Shown: positions 7,411 to 16,122 of the stretch, in pieces
Layout of the letters: each line of letters opens with the position of its first letter
Position numbering within the stretch: the stretch's first letter is position 1
Source: Chryseobacterium balustinum
GTDB taxonomy: Bacteria; Bacteroidota; Bacteroidia; Flavobacteriales; Weeksellaceae
NCBI RefSeq assembly: GCF_900168205.1
Contig: NZ_FUZE01000001.1
Coordinates: 620,001-684,000, forward strand
DNA length: 64,000 bases
Direction of reading: 5' to 3'
Position numbers and translations under genes: made by a program
The notes under the pieces: model-generated
Database searches by the model: none
Seen by the model: the letters and a program-made list of their open reading frames with translations, nothing else
What the model was told of the DNA's origin: nothing

Positions 7411-8952
7411 ATGAAAAGTAATGCAAGCGAAATAAAATTTTTAAAGAACAGATCAATCATTAAATTTGAAGGAGAAGATTTTTTAGGTGAAATAGGGATC
7501 GATGGAAGAGTGTTTAAAGCCCTTACATTTGCCCGTATCAGTGTTGGGATAATCTCTCAGCAGGCGGTAGAAAACGGATTGTCGATCCTTGTACACGAAG
7601 ATGATTCTGAAAAAGCTGTAAACTGTCTGATTGAAGAGTTTGCAACAGAAAGAAAATCAGGTAAAGTTTCTCAGATTTACAGCATCAACAATGTTTCTGT
7701 TATCGGTTTTGTGGCAGAAGATCTCAATAAAATACTTTCTGAACTGGCAAGAAATAATGTTTTCCCATTGCTTTTAAACCAGAATTCAAGCGAGAAACGT
7801 ATCAATATTGTTGTGACATCTTCTCAGGATGAGAAAACTAAAAATATCATTGAGTCTGAAATTTTCAAAAAACCAAAAACAGTTCATCTCGCAATTATCG
7901 GTCACGGAAATGTAGGAAAGACTTTAATAGAGCAGGTTTTACATTCTTCGGAAGAAATTAAAAGAAGAAAAAATATACATCTTAAAGTTGTTGCGGTAGC
8001 TAATTCAAGAAAAATAGCTTTCAACAAAAAAGGTTTTGACAACCAATGGAGTAATGAGGTTTTTGCCTCTGAAAAAACTTCAAATGTAGAAGAATTAATT
8101 AATTTCTCTAAAGAAAACCAACTTGAAAATCTTATTGTTGTAGATAACACAGCAAGTACAGATTTTGTTAAAAATTACCATGCGTTGGCAGAAAACGGCT
8201 TCGATTTGGTTTCTTCCAATAAAATTTTCAACACACTTCCTATCGAAGAATATCGTAAACTAAGATATACGTTGAACAAAAACAACAAGCGTTATTTGTA
8301 TGAAACCAATGTTGGTGCAGGTTTGCCGTTAATTGACACCATAAAACTTTTACATCTTTCCGGTGAAAATATTACAAGAATAAAAGGTGTTTTTTCAGGA
8401 ACATTAAGTTATGTATTCAACAATTTTTCTTTGAGAGATGATAAGTTTTCAACCATTGTTAACGAAGCTTTAGAAAAAGGTTTCACAGAGCCAGACCCAA
8501 GAGAAGATTTATCAGGGAATGATGTGGCTAGAAAATTATTGATCTTGGCGAGAGAATTAGATTTAATTAATGAATTTAATGATATCAACATCCAAAACTT
8601 AGTTCCGGAAGCTTTGCTTTCTATATCAAAACAGGAATTCCTTTCAAGACTTGAAGATTTGGATGAAGAGTACGATAAAATTAAGAAAAATCAGGAGCCT
8701 GGTCACGTTTTAAGATATGTAGGTGACTTACACGGTGATTTACAGAAAGAGAAAGGTAATCTTGATGTTAAGCTAATTTCTGTTCCTGCAACTTCCGCTT
8801 TGGGACAACTGAAAGGTTCAGATTCTATTTTTGAAATCTATACCGAGAGTTATGGTGAAAACCCAATCGTTATCATGGGAGCTGGAGCCGGAGCAAAAGT
8901 AACGGCAAGAGGAGTTTTCGGAGATATTTTAAGATTAAGTGAAACTAAATAA
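7411..8952 (+). CDS. homoserine dehydrogenase with N-terminal ACT domains
   Basis: Reduces aspartate semialdehyde to homoserine in threonine/methionine synthesis. Residues about 12-155 form two ACT-type regulatory domains like those of aspartokinase. A Rossmann motif (IIGHGNVGK, 162-170) opens the dehydrogenase part, which contains ETNVGAGLP and FSGTLSYV substrate-region motifs and SGNDVARK with the catalytic-type lysine. The order is that of bifunctional ThrA without its N-terminal kinase domain. The length is 513 residues against about 810 for ThrA. It sits 54 nt after the MetX-like gene in the riboswitch operon, which ties it to methionine supply. An ACT ligand such as threonine or methionine is inferred. 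Confidence 0.9.
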   Translation: MKSNASEIKFLKNRSIIKFEGEDFLGEIGIDGRVFKALTFARISVGIISQQAVENGLSILVHEDDSEKAVNCLIEEFATERKSGKVSQIYSINNVSVIGFVAEDLNKILSELARNNVFPLLLNQNSSEKRINIVVTSSQDEKTKNIIESEIFKKPKTVHLAIIGHGNVGKTLIEQVLHSSEEIKRRKNIHLKVVAVANSRKIAFNKKGFDNQWSNEVFASEKTSNVEELINFSKENQLENLIVVDNTASTDFVKNYHALAENGFDLVSSNKIFNTLPIEEYRKLRYTLNKNNKRYLYETNVGAGLPLIDTIKLLHLSGENITRIKGVFSGTLSYVFNNFSLRDDKFSTIVNEALEKGFTEPDPREDLSGNDVARKLLILARELDLINEFNDINIQNLVPEALLSISKQEFLSRLEDLDEEYDKIKKNQEPGHVLRYVGDLHGDLQKEKGNLDVKLISVPATSALGQLKGSDSIFEIYTESYGENPIVIMGAGAGAKVTARGVFGDILRLSETK

Positions 8953-8973
8953 TATTAATATAACAATTTAATA

Positions 8974-9064
8974 ATGTAACAGTTTACCAATGTTTATTAC
9001 AAGTATCATTCTGATCGAAAAAAAGTGAAGAATCTCATTGTTACATTGCTAAACTGATTACATT
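8974..9064. repeat. inverted repeat with an embedded CATTCTGA-element remnant
   Basis: A 20-nt left arm (8974-8993, beginning AATGTAACAGTTTACC) faces a right arm (9043-9064) whose complement begins AATGTAATCAGTTTAG. Between them, 9006-9036 resembles half of the CATTCTGA elements at 51314 and 52548 (TCATTCTGA ... GTGAAGAATCTC). The structure fills the gap between the homoserine dehydrogenase and metZ genes and may be a miniature non-coding element. Confidence 0.5.
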
Positions 9065-9082
9065 GTTACATTTTCAAACTAT

Positions 9083-10243
9083 ATGGAAAATTTCGAAACC
9101 TTAGCTATAAGAACCCAAATTGAAAGATCTCAGTTTGACGAGCATTCTACACCGTTGTATCTTACCTCAAGCTTCGTTTTTGAAGATGCGGAAGATATGA
9201 GAGCAAGTTTTGCAGAAGAAAAATCTAAAAACCTGTACAGCCGATTTTCAAATCCTAATGTTACAGAATTTACTGACAAAATCGTCAAAATGGAAGGTGC
9301 AGAAGCGGGTTATGCTTTCGCTACAGGAATGGCGGCAATTTATTCAACGTTTGCAACTTTGCTCAATGCAGGTGATCATATCGTAAGTTGTCAGTCTGTT
9401 TTCGGATCTACGCACACGTTGTTTACCAAATATTTTCCAAAATGGAATATTGAAACGACGTATTTCAAAGCTGAAGATTCTGAAAATGTAGAAAAATACA
9501 TCAAGCCAAATACAAAAATTCTGTATTTGGAAACGCCAACAAATCCTGCGATAGAAATTTTAGATTTAGAATTTTTTGGTCAGATTGCAAAAAAGCATAA
9601 TCTAATTTTCATTGTAGACAACTGTTTTGCAACTCCATATCTACAGCAACCCATAAAATACGGAGCAGATATCGTTGTTCATTCTGCTACAAAATTAATT
9701 GATGGTCAAGGTCGTGTTTTGGGTGGAGTAGCGGTTGGTAGAGAAGATTTGATCCGTGAAATTTATCTTTTTGCAAGAAACACAGGTCCTGCAATGTCGC
9801 CTTTCAACGCTTGGGTTTTATCTAAAAGTTTGGAAACATTAGCAATTCGTGTAGAAAAGCATTGCGAAAATGCTTTAAAAGTTGCCGAATTTTTAGAAAG
9901 CCATCCGAATGTAGAATTAACGAAATATCCGTTCTTGAAATCCCATCCTAGTTACGAAGTGGCAAAAAAACAGATGAAATTAGGCGGAAATATCGTTGCT
10001 TTCGAAATCAAAGGGGGTATTGAAGGTGGAAGAAATTTTTTAGATAAAATAAAAATGTGTTCACTTTCTGCCAATCTTGGCGATACCAGAACGATTGTTA
10101 CGCATCCCGCATCAACAACGCATTCCAGGTTGTCTGATGAAGAAAGAAATGAAGTGGGAATTACCGCAGGTTTGGTTCGTTGCTCGGTAGGTTTGGAGAA
10201 TGTGGAAGATATTATTGCAGATTTAAAGCAGGCATTAGACTAA
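9083..10243 (+). CDS. metZ: O-succinylhomoserine sulfhydrylase-type trans-sulfuration enzyme
   Basis: A PLP-dependent Cys/Met metabolism enzyme that exchanges the acyl group of O-acylhomoserine for sulfide to give homocysteine. The PLP lysine is Lys204 in HSATKLIDGQGRVLGG, a signature closest to MetZ. The N-terminal YSRFSNPN (52-59) and GMAAIYST (82-89) motifs position the cofactor phosphate and ring. The length of 386 residues is normal. It is the third gene of the methionine operon. A cystathionine gamma-synthase/lyase role is less likely given the DGQGR signature, but the exact acyl donor depends on the MetX-like enzyme upstream. Confidence 0.88.
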   Translation: MENFETLAIRTQIERSQFDEHSTPLYLTSSFVFEDAEDMRASFAEEKSKNLYSRFSNPNVTEFTDKIVKMEGAEAGYAFATGMAAIYSTFATLLNAGDHIVSCQSVFGSTHTLFTKYFPKWNIETTYFKAEDSENVEKYIKPNTKILYLETPTNPAIEILDLEFFGQIAKKHNLIFIVDNCFATPYLQQPIKYGADIVVHSATKLIDGQGRVLGGVAVGREDLIREIYLFARNTGPAMSPFNAWVLSKSLETLAIRVEKHCENALKVAEFLESHPNVELTKYPFLKSHPSYEVAKKQMKLGGNIVAFEIKGGIEGGRNFLDKIKMCSLSANLGDTRTIVTHPASTTHSRLSDEERNEVGITAGLVRCSVGLENVEDIIADLKQALD

Positions 10244-10251
10244 ATTAATTT

Positions 10252-10328
10252 GGGCAGCTTTATCCGCCTGAATTTATCCTGAGCTTGTCGAAGGACCTCG
10301 TTCAAGTCGGGCTGCAAAGATTCAGCGC
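10252..10328. repeat. dispersed intergenic repeat (CTTGTCGAAGG / GTTCAAG type)
   Basis: This GC-richer block follows metZ directly and includes CCTGAGCTTGTCGAAGG and GTTCAAGTCGGGCTGCAAA. A related block lies at 51217-51293 (GTTCAAGCCGGGGCGCAAA). The shared ordering suggests two diverged copies of one dispersed element. It contains no ORF. Confidence 0.45.
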
Positions 10329-10375
10329 AAAACCTTGACAAGGCTTAGAAATAAAAAGTTTGAAATAAATAAAGA

Positions 10376-10419
10376 GTCCTGAAAGGACGATTTAAATCAG
10401 AATAGGATGTAATCCTATT
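10376..10419. repeat. paired hairpins GTCCT/AGGAC and AATAGGAT/ATCCTATT
   Basis: Two small stem-loops in tandem just upstream of the first metH gene: 10376-10388 and 10401-10419 (an 8-bp stem with a 3-nt loop). They resemble the dispersed hairpins common between genes in this genus. A role in message stability is possible; no terminator T-tract follows. Confidence 0.4.
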
Positions 10420-10438
10420 GCAAAGTAAAAAAAGTAAA

Positions 10439-11449
10439 ATGAAAAATTCAGAACAACTATACAAAGCATTATCCGAAAGAATTTTAATTCTCGACGGAGC
10501 GATGGGAACCATGCTTCAGCGATATAAATTCGAAGAAGAGGATTACCGTGGCGAGCGTTTTAAAGATTGGGAACATCCTGTAAAAGGAAATAACGACCTT
10601 CTTTCTCTTACGCAACCTGAAGCCATTGAAGAAGTTCATAGAAAATACCTCGAAGCCGGAGCCGATATTTTGGAAACCAATACATTTTCCGGAACTACGA
10701 TTGCGATGGCAGATTACCACATGGAAGATTTGGTCTACGAACTGAATTACGAATCTGCAAAAATTGCCAGAAAAGTTTGTGATGAATTCACTGCTAAAAA
10801 TCCGGAGAAACCAAGATTTGTTGCCGGTTCTATTGGCCCTACGAACAGAACGGCAAGCTTAAGTCCAGATGTCAATGATCCGGGTTATCGTGCGATTACT
10901 TTTGAAGAATTGAGATTAGCTTACAAGCAACAGTCAGAAGCTTTATTAGACGGCGGTTCAGATATTCTTTTGGTAGAAACAATTTTCGATACATTAAATG
11001 CAAAAGCTGCTTTATTTGCCATCGACGAAATTCAGGAAGAAAGAGGAATTGAAATCCCAATCATGGTTTCAGGAACGATTACCGATGCTTCAGGAAGAAC
11101 GTTGAGTGGGCAAACCGCAGAAGCTTTTTTGATTTCCGTTTCGCATTTAAATTTATTGAGCGTAGGTTTCAATTGTGCTTTAGGAGCAAACCAATTAACG
11201 CCTTATTTGGAAACATTAGCGCATAATTCAGACTTTTTTGTTTCGGCATATCCTAACGCAGGTTTACCAAATGCTTTCGGGCAATATGACGAATCTCCCG
11301 AATTTATGGCTGAACAAATCAGAGAATATGTAGAAAAAGGATTGATCAATATTATTGGTGGATGTTGTGGTACAACGCCAGAACACATCAAAGCAATCGC
11401 TGATTTGGTAGATAAATACGAACCAAGAAAAGTTGCATTTAGTTTTTAG
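10439..11449 (+). CDS. metH: methionine synthase, homocysteine-binding half (split MetH)
   Basis: This is the homocysteine S-methyltransferase module of cobalamin-dependent methionine synthase as a separate 336-residue protein. It shows the barrel start [11 protein letters not shown] (residues 17-27), the substrate segment [11 protein letters not shown] and the zinc-binding cysteines Cys246 (GFNCALG) and Cys309/Cys310 (GGCCGTT). It must work with the product of 11844, which holds the folate, B12 and activation modules; together (336 + 904) they equal a full-length MetH. I chose the ATG at 10439; a TTG at 10418 would add seven codons that fall partly in a hairpin repeat. The last codons overlap the left arm of the inverted-repeat cassette. 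Confidence 0.92.
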   Translation: MKNSEQLYKALSERILILDGAMGTMLQRYKFEEEDYRGERFKDWEHPVKGNNDLLSLTQPEAIEEVHRKYLEAGADILETNTFSGTTIAMADYHMEDLVYELNYESAKIARKVCDEFTAKNPEKPRFVAGSIGPTNRTASLSPDVNDPGYRAITFEELRLAYKQQSEALLDGGSDILLVETIFDTLNAKAALFAIDEIQEERGIEIPIMVSGTITDASGRTLSGQTAEAFLISVSHLNLLSVGFNCALGANQLTPYLETLAHNSDFFVSAYPNAGLPNAFGQYDESPEFMAEQIREYVEKGLINIIGGCCGTTPEHIKAIADLVDKYEPRKVAFSF

Positions 11450-11885
11450 TGTTTGGTATTTAGATTTATAAAATAAATTATGAGTTTTCAGAATTTTAAG
11501 AAATTAGATGTTTGGTTATTTGCAAGAAAATTAACCAACTCAATTTATACCGTGACAAAAGAATTTCCGAGTAGTGAGCAATTTGGTTTAACAAATCAAA
11601 TGAGAAGATGTGCTGTTTCTGTTACATCAAATATTGCAGAAGGATGTGGCAGAAATACTCCAAAAGGAACGTTGGTTTTTTTATACATATCTCGGGGTTC
11701 TCTTTTTGAATTAGAAACTCAACTATATATTGCATTTGATCAAAATTATATTGATGAAATTTTTTTTAATACAATTGATGAAGAAATCCAGACATCTAAA
11801 AAGTTGCTAAATGGATTTATAAATTATTTCAAAAAACAAGAAGATGGAAAATAGAGAAGAGATGCTAAACACTAAAAACCAAATA
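11436..11885 (+). mobile_element. putative inverted-repeat cassette inside split metH
   Basis: The left arm 11436-11459 and right arm 11862-11885 are inverse complements with 20 matches in 24, including 13 consecutive ones (GTTTTTAGTGTTT). The left arm covers the final codons and stop of the first metH gene. The right arm lies within the first codons of the second metH gene, starting exactly at an in-frame ATG (codon 7). Only the four-helix-bundle gene lies inside. The element seems to supply the stop of the upstream gene and a start for the downstream one. Mobility is inferred from the parallel at 1125-1583. Confidence 0.5.
11480..11854 (+). CDS. four helix bundle protein (S23/IVP family)
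   Basis: A 124-residue paralogue of the protein at 1177. Shared family blocks are LDVW near the N-terminus, [25 protein letters not shown] core (about residues 35-55, last 13 residues SVTSNIAEG most conserved) and [11 protein letters not shown] (about 74-84). It lies between the two metH genes and overlaps the second by 11 nt, so its translation is probably coupled to it. The flanking inverted repeats mark it as part of a cassette. No methionine-related function is expected from the family; it probably arrived as an insertion. The function of the family is unknown. Confidence 0.9.
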   Translation: MSFQNFKKLDVWLFARKLTNSIYTVTKEFPSSEQFGLTNQMRRCAVSVTSNIAEGCGRNTPKGTLVFLYISRGSLFELETQLYIAFDQNYIDEIFFNTIDEEIQTSKKLLNGFINYFKKQEDGK

Positions 11886-14558
11886 CTATACCCCAAATAC
11901 CTTCGTTTATCAGGCCTCGAGCCTTTGATTATAACTCCTGAATCAAATTTCATCAACGTTGGTGAAAGAACTAATGTTGCCGGATCTAAAAAGTTTTTAA
12001 GATTAATAAAAGAAGAAAAATTCTCTGAAGCCTTAGATATCGCAAGAGATCAGGTTGACGGTGGAGCTCAGATTCTTGATGTTAATTTTGACGATGGTTT
12101 GATCGACGGAAAAGCTTCCATGATTAAATTCTTGAATTTAATTGGTTCAGAACCGGATATTTCCAAAATTCCAATCATGGTCGATTCTTCCAAATGGGAA
12201 ATTTTGGAAGCAGGATTACAGGTTGTTCAAGGAAAATGTGTAGTCAATTCCATTAGTTTAAAAGAAGGAAAAGAAGAGTTTGTAAAACACGCTAAAGCGA
12301 TCAAAAGATATGGAGCAGCTGTTATCGTGATGGCTTTTGATGAGGTTGGTCAAGCTGATAATTACGAAAGAAGACTCGAAATAACGAAACGGTCTTATGA
12401 TATTTTGGTTGAGGAGGTTAAATTTCCTGCAGAAGATATTATTTTCGATTTAAATATATTCCCTGTTGCAACAGGAATGGAAGAACACCGTAGAAACGCA
12501 ATCGATTTCATCGAAGCAACACGTTGGGTAAGACAAAATCTTCCGTATGCTTCGGTGAGTGGGGGAGTTTCGAATGTTTCGTTCTCTTTTAGAGGAAATG
12601 ATACGGTGCGTGAAGCGATGCACTCTGTATTTCTTTATCACGCCATCCAAGCTGGAATGAATATAGGAATTGTAAACCCAGCAATGCTTGAGGTTTATGA
12701 TGAAATTAATAAAGAACTTCTACAACTCGTTGAAGATGTAATTCTTGATAAAAGAGATGATGCTACAGAGCGTCTTTTAGATTATTCTGAACGAAATAAA
12801 TCGGTTAAAAAAGAAAAAGTAGAAGAACTGGAATGGCGTACTCATCCATTGCAGGAGAGAATTACGCATTCTTTGGTAAAAGGAATTGACCGTTTTATTG
12901 AAGAAGATGTAGAAGAAGCAAGACTGCAATCTGCGAGACCACTTCATGTTATTGAAGTCAATCTGATGACCGGGATGGGCGTTGTCGGTGATCTTTTCGG
13001 AAGTGGAAAAATGTTCCTTCCACAAGTTGTAAAATCTGCCCGCGTAATGAAAAAAGCAGTGGCATATTTGCAGCCTTTTATTGAAGCTGAAAAAGACGAA
13101 AAACAAAAAGCCAACGGAAAAATATTAATGGCAACCGTAAAAGGGGATGTTCATGATATTGGTAAAAATATTGTGAGTGTAGTTTTGGGTTGTAACAATT
13201 ATGAAATCGTTGATTTGGGGGTGATGGTTCCTGCGGAGAAAATTATACAAGCAGCAATTGAACATAAAGTTGATGTTATTGGTTTAAGTGGATTGATTAC
13301 CCCAAGCTTAGACGAGATGGTCTACATTGCATCAGAATTGGAACGTCAAAATCTTAATTTTCCATTATTAATCGGTGGTGCAACTACTTCAAAAGCCCAT
13401 ACTGCGGTTAAGATAGATTTAAAATATAAAAATGCTGTTGTTCATGTGAATGATGCTTCCAGAGCTGTAAATGTAGTAAGCTCATTGCTTGGCGATCGAA
13501 ATAAAGAATATGTTGATGACCTGAAAAATGATTATTCAGATTTCAGAGAAAAATTTCTGAACAGACAGGTTGATAAAAATTATGTTTCTCTTGAAGACGC
13601 CCGAAAAGATAAGTTCAAAATTGATTGGGAAAACGAAGAAATATTTACTCCTAATCAACTAGGAATTCATGTTTTTGAAAATCAGGATTTGGAAGAATTG
13701 ATTCCTTTTATCGATTGGTCACCGTTTTTTAGAAGCTGGGATCTGCATGGGAAATATCCGAATATTTTTGAAGATGAGGTTGTGGGTGAACAAGCTAAAG
13801 AATTATTTGCAGACGGACAGAAAATTTTAAAGAAAATTGTTGATGAGAAGTTATTAACAGCAAAAGCAATTTTCGGAATTTTTAAAGCTAACTCAAATGA
13901 GACTGATGATATTTTAATTTATGATAAAAATAATCAAGAGCAAGTTAAATTTTTAACCTTAAGACAGCAGGTTCAAAAGTCAAAAGGAAAAGATTATCTG
14001 GCTTTAAGTGATTTTATTGCCCCCAAAAGTACCGGAAAAACTGATTACATGGGAGCTTTTTGTGTGACGACAGGTTTCGGAACCGATGAATTGTCTAATC
14101 AATATGAAAAAGATAATGATGACTACAATGCAATCATGGTAAAAGCCATTGCCGATCGTTTTGCAGAGGCTTATGCTGAATTTTTGCATAAAAAAGTTCG
14201 TACAGAATATTGGGGATATGCCAATCAGGAAAATTTAAGTAATGAAGAATTAATTGCAGAAAAATATAAGGGAATTCGTCCTGCTCCTGGTTACCCTGCG
14301 TGTCCTGATCATTTGGAAAAACATGCCATTTGGGATCTTTTGAAAGTGAAAGAAAATATTGGAGTTTATCTTACCGAAAGTTTAGCGATGTTTCCTACAG
14401 CAGCAGTTTCCGGATATTATTTTGGAAGTCCACATGCTAAATATTTTGGATTAGGAAAAATCACGGAAGAACAGGTGAAAGAATATTCTGAGAGAAAAGG
14501 AATTTCTTTAAGAGAAGCTAAGAAATGGCTTTCTCCAAATTTAGCTGATGGAATTTAA
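11844..14558 (+). CDS. metH: methionine synthase, folate/cobalamin/activation half (split MetH)
   Basis: The second half of cobalamin-dependent methionine synthase (904 residues). In order: pterin-binding domain (about 30-290, with [14 protein letters not shown]), cobalamin cap and binding domains with the ligand His437 in DVHDIGKN, and the SAM-binding activation domain with [12 protein letters not shown] (about 812-823). It transfers the methyl of 5-methyl-tetrahydrofolate to homocysteine via B12, with the partner at 10439 supplying the homocysteine site. The ATG at 11844 lies within the preceding gene; a second in-frame ATG at 11862 starts exactly on the cassette right arm, so residues 7-14 are encoded by the repeat. 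metF follows 46 nt downstream. Confidence 0.95.
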   Translation: MENREEMLNTKNQILYPKYLRLSGLEPLIITPESNFINVGERTNVAGSKKFLRLIKEEKFSEALDIARDQVDGGAQILDVNFDDGLIDGKASMIKFLNLIGSEPDISKIPIMVDSSKWEILEAGLQVVQGKCVVNSISLKEGKEEFVKHAKAIKRYGAAVIVMAFDEVGQADNYERRLEITKRSYDILVEEVKFPAEDIIFDLNIFPVATGMEEHRRNAIDFIEATRWVRQNLPYASVSGGVSNVSFSFRGNDTVREAMHSVFLYHAIQAGMNIGIVNPAMLEVYDEINKELLQLVEDVILDKRDDATERLLDYSERNKSVKKEKVEELEWRTHPLQERITHSLVKGIDRFIEEDVEEARLQSARPLHVIEVNLMTGMGVVGDLFGSGKMFLPQVVKSARVMKKAVAYLQPFIEAEKDEKQKANGKILMATVKGDVHDIGKNIVSVVLGCNNYEIVDLGVMVPAEKIIQAAIEHKVDVIGLSGLITPSLDEMVYIASELERQNLNFPLLIGGATTSKAHTAVKIDLKYKNAVVHVNDASRAVNVVSSLLGDRNKEYVDDLKNDYSDFREKFLNRQVDKNYVSLEDARKDKFKIDWENEEIFTPNQLGIHVFENQDLEELIPFIDWSPFFRSWDLHGKYPNIFEDEVVGEQAKELFADGQKILKKIVDEKLLTAKAIFGIFKANSNETDDILIYDKNNQEQVKFLTLRQQVQKSKGKDYLALSDFIAPKSTGKTDYMGAFCVTTGFGTDELSNQYEKDNDDYNAIMVKAIADRFAEAYAEFLHKKVRTEYWGYANQENLSNEELIAEKYKGIRPAPGYPACPDHLEKHAIWDLLKVKENIGVYLTESLAMFPTAAVSGYYFGSPHAKYFGLGKITEEQVKEYSERKGISLREAKKWLSPNLADGI

Positions 14559-14604
14559 AATCCTAAAATTTATTTCAAAAAAAATTAAAACTTACTATTA
14601 TTAA

Positions 14605-15564
14605 ATGAAAATCACAGACCATATAAAAAACGCCAACGGCAAAACTTTATTCTCCCTCGAAGTAGTTCCGCCACAAAAGGGAATCGGAATTGAAGATTTA
14701 TATAAAAATATTGATCCTTTAATGGAGTTTAAACCTCCATTTATTGATGTAACGACTTCTCGAGAAGAATATATTTACATAGATAAAGGGAATGGTTTGA
14801 TGGAGCGCCGGATTACCAGAATGCGTCCCGGAACTTTGGGGATTTGTTCAGCAATTCAGCATAAATATGGAGTTGATACTGTTCCGCATTTGCTTTGTGG
14901 TGGTTTCACTAAAGAAGAAACAGAGTATCTTTTGGTAGATTGTATGTACCTTGGAATCGACAATATTATGGCCCTTCGTGGTGATGCGATGAAAGGTCAT
15001 CAGTATTTTGAACCCACTTTAGGAGGTCATGCAAGTGCAATGGATTTAGTAAATCAGATCAATAATTTAGGACGTGGAAAATACCTTCATGATGATGAGC
15101 AGATTTGTGATGAACATAACAAATTTTGCATCGGAGTTGCCGGTTATCCGGAAAAACACATGGAAGCTCCCTCAATGAATTATGATTTAAAATGGTTGAA
15201 ACAAAAAGTGGATGCAGGTGCAGATTATATCGTTACCCAAATGTTTTTTGATAATAAAAAGTATATAGAATTTGTTACTAAAGCGAGAGAAATGGGGATT
15301 ACAGTTCCTATTATTCCTGGAATTAAACCTATTGCAACAAAGAAGCATCTGAAGCTTTTACCACAAGTTTTCAAAATAGATTTACCAGAAGATTTGATCA
15401 ATGCTGTTGAGGGTGCAAAAAATAACGAAGCCGTAAAACAAATTGGTATTGAGTGGGCAATCAGTCAATGTCAAGAATTATTAGATTTTCAAGTGCCAGT
15501 TTTGCATTTTTACTCAATGGGAAAAAGTGATAATATTAAGAAAGTGGCGGGAGAGCTATTTTAA
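14605..15564 (+). CDS. metF: 5,10-methylenetetrahydrofolate reductase
   Basis: An FAD enzyme that makes 5-methyl-tetrahydrofolate, the methyl donor of MetH. Recognisable motifs are FSLEVVPPQKG at the N-terminus (catalytic Glu), DNIMALRGD (about residues 117-125) and DYIVTQMFFDN (about 209-219), the flavin and folate regions. It is 319 residues, slightly longer than the E. coli enzyme (296). It is the last gene of the riboswitch operon and is followed by a strong bidirectional terminator. Confidence 0.95.
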   Translation: MKITDHIKNANGKTLFSLEVVPPQKGIGIEDLYKNIDPLMEFKPPFIDVTTSREEYIYIDKGNGLMERRITRMRPGTLGICSAIQHKYGVDTVPHLLCGGFTKEETEYLLVDCMYLGIDNIMALRGDAMKGHQYFEPTLGGHASAMDLVNQINNLGRGKYLHDDEQICDEHNKFCIGVAGYPEKHMEAPSMNYDLKWLKQKVDAGADYIVTQMFFDNKKYIEFVTKAREMGITVPIIPGIKPIATKKHLKLLPQVFKIDLPEDLINAVEGAKNNEAVKQIGIEWAISQCQELLDFQVPVLHFYSMGKSDNIKKVAGELF

Positions 15565-15584
15565 AATAGTTAGTAAATTGAAGA

Positions 15585-15618
15585 AATAAGGCTTTAGAAA
15601 TTTTTCTAAAGCCTTATT
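15585..15618. terminator. bidirectional terminator
   Basis: A 16-bp perfect stem (15585-15600 with 15603-15618, containing AAGGCTTTAGAAA) with a 2-nt apparent loop and T-rich flanks on both strands. It ends the methionine operon on the plus strand and the gene at 15621 on the minus strand. Confidence 0.85.
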
Positions 15619-15620
15619 AT

Positions 15621-16106
15621 TTATAGTTCGGTTTGGTATTGAACCAATTTTTCAAAAACACTTTTAGTGGTAGGTTTTGAAGAATTTGTATTAAAAATAA
15701 ACATTCCGCTGTCGATGTTGAAAAAATATTTTTTTGTACCATCTGACACCGAAAACCACTTCAGTAAACCATTTACAATATTCACATCCTCCCATTTTAC
15801 TGAAGATTCGTCTAATATAAATGTATATGGATTTTGATTTAAAGTGTCCCTGAAAATAATTTTCTTGTCTTCTACATAAATAATTCCGCTTCCCTGAAAA
15901 GCTTTTACTTTAAAGAATTGATTTTGAGTGTCTCCCATGTTGTAACGTACAAATGCGTAATATTCAGGAGTACCTATTTTTTCCAGCAAGATCTTTTGTT
16001 TTTTCTTTCTGCTTCTGGCAGCGAGATAAGCAATTAGAAAAATGATTGCTGGAATAGAAAATATTAATAAAAGGAAAAAAAGAAAAAAAATAATTACTGA
16101 ATCCAT
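15621..16106 (-). CDS. hypothetical single-pass membrane protein
   Basis: An unrecognised 161-residue protein. The chosen start (MDSVIIFF) gives an N-terminal membrane helix (about residues 3-28) followed by a basic stop-transfer stretch (ARSRKKKQK), so the rest probably faces the cytoplasm. The remainder is rich in beta-type residues and aromatic positions, suggesting a small beta-domain (YVEDKKIIFRD). A longer reading from 16163 would overlap the upstream gene, and it is not needed. It lies 16 nt after the GNAT-like gene and may be co-transcribed with it. No function can be assigned. Confidence 0.65.
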   Translation of the reverse strand: MDSVIIFFLFFLLLIFSIPAIIFLIAYLAARSRKKKQKILLEKIGTPEYYAFVRYNMGDTQNQFFKVKAFQGSGIIYVEDKKIIFRDTLNQNPYTFILDESSVKWEDVNIVNGLLKWFSVSDGTKKYFFNIDSGMFIFNTNSSKPTTKSVFEKLVQYQTEL

Positions 16107-16122
16107 AGTTTTTATTTTTAAA

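Noticed and set aside
10418..10438. A TTG start seven codons upstream for the homocysteine half of MetH
   Set aside because: The extra codons overlap a hairpin repeat and are lysine/serine filler; the ATG at 10439 directly precedes the conserved N-terminus.
10439..14558. Split metH as a simple frameshift or sequencing error
   Set aside because: The halves are separated by about 390 nt with a complete unrelated gene between them, and the break falls at the natural domain boundary.
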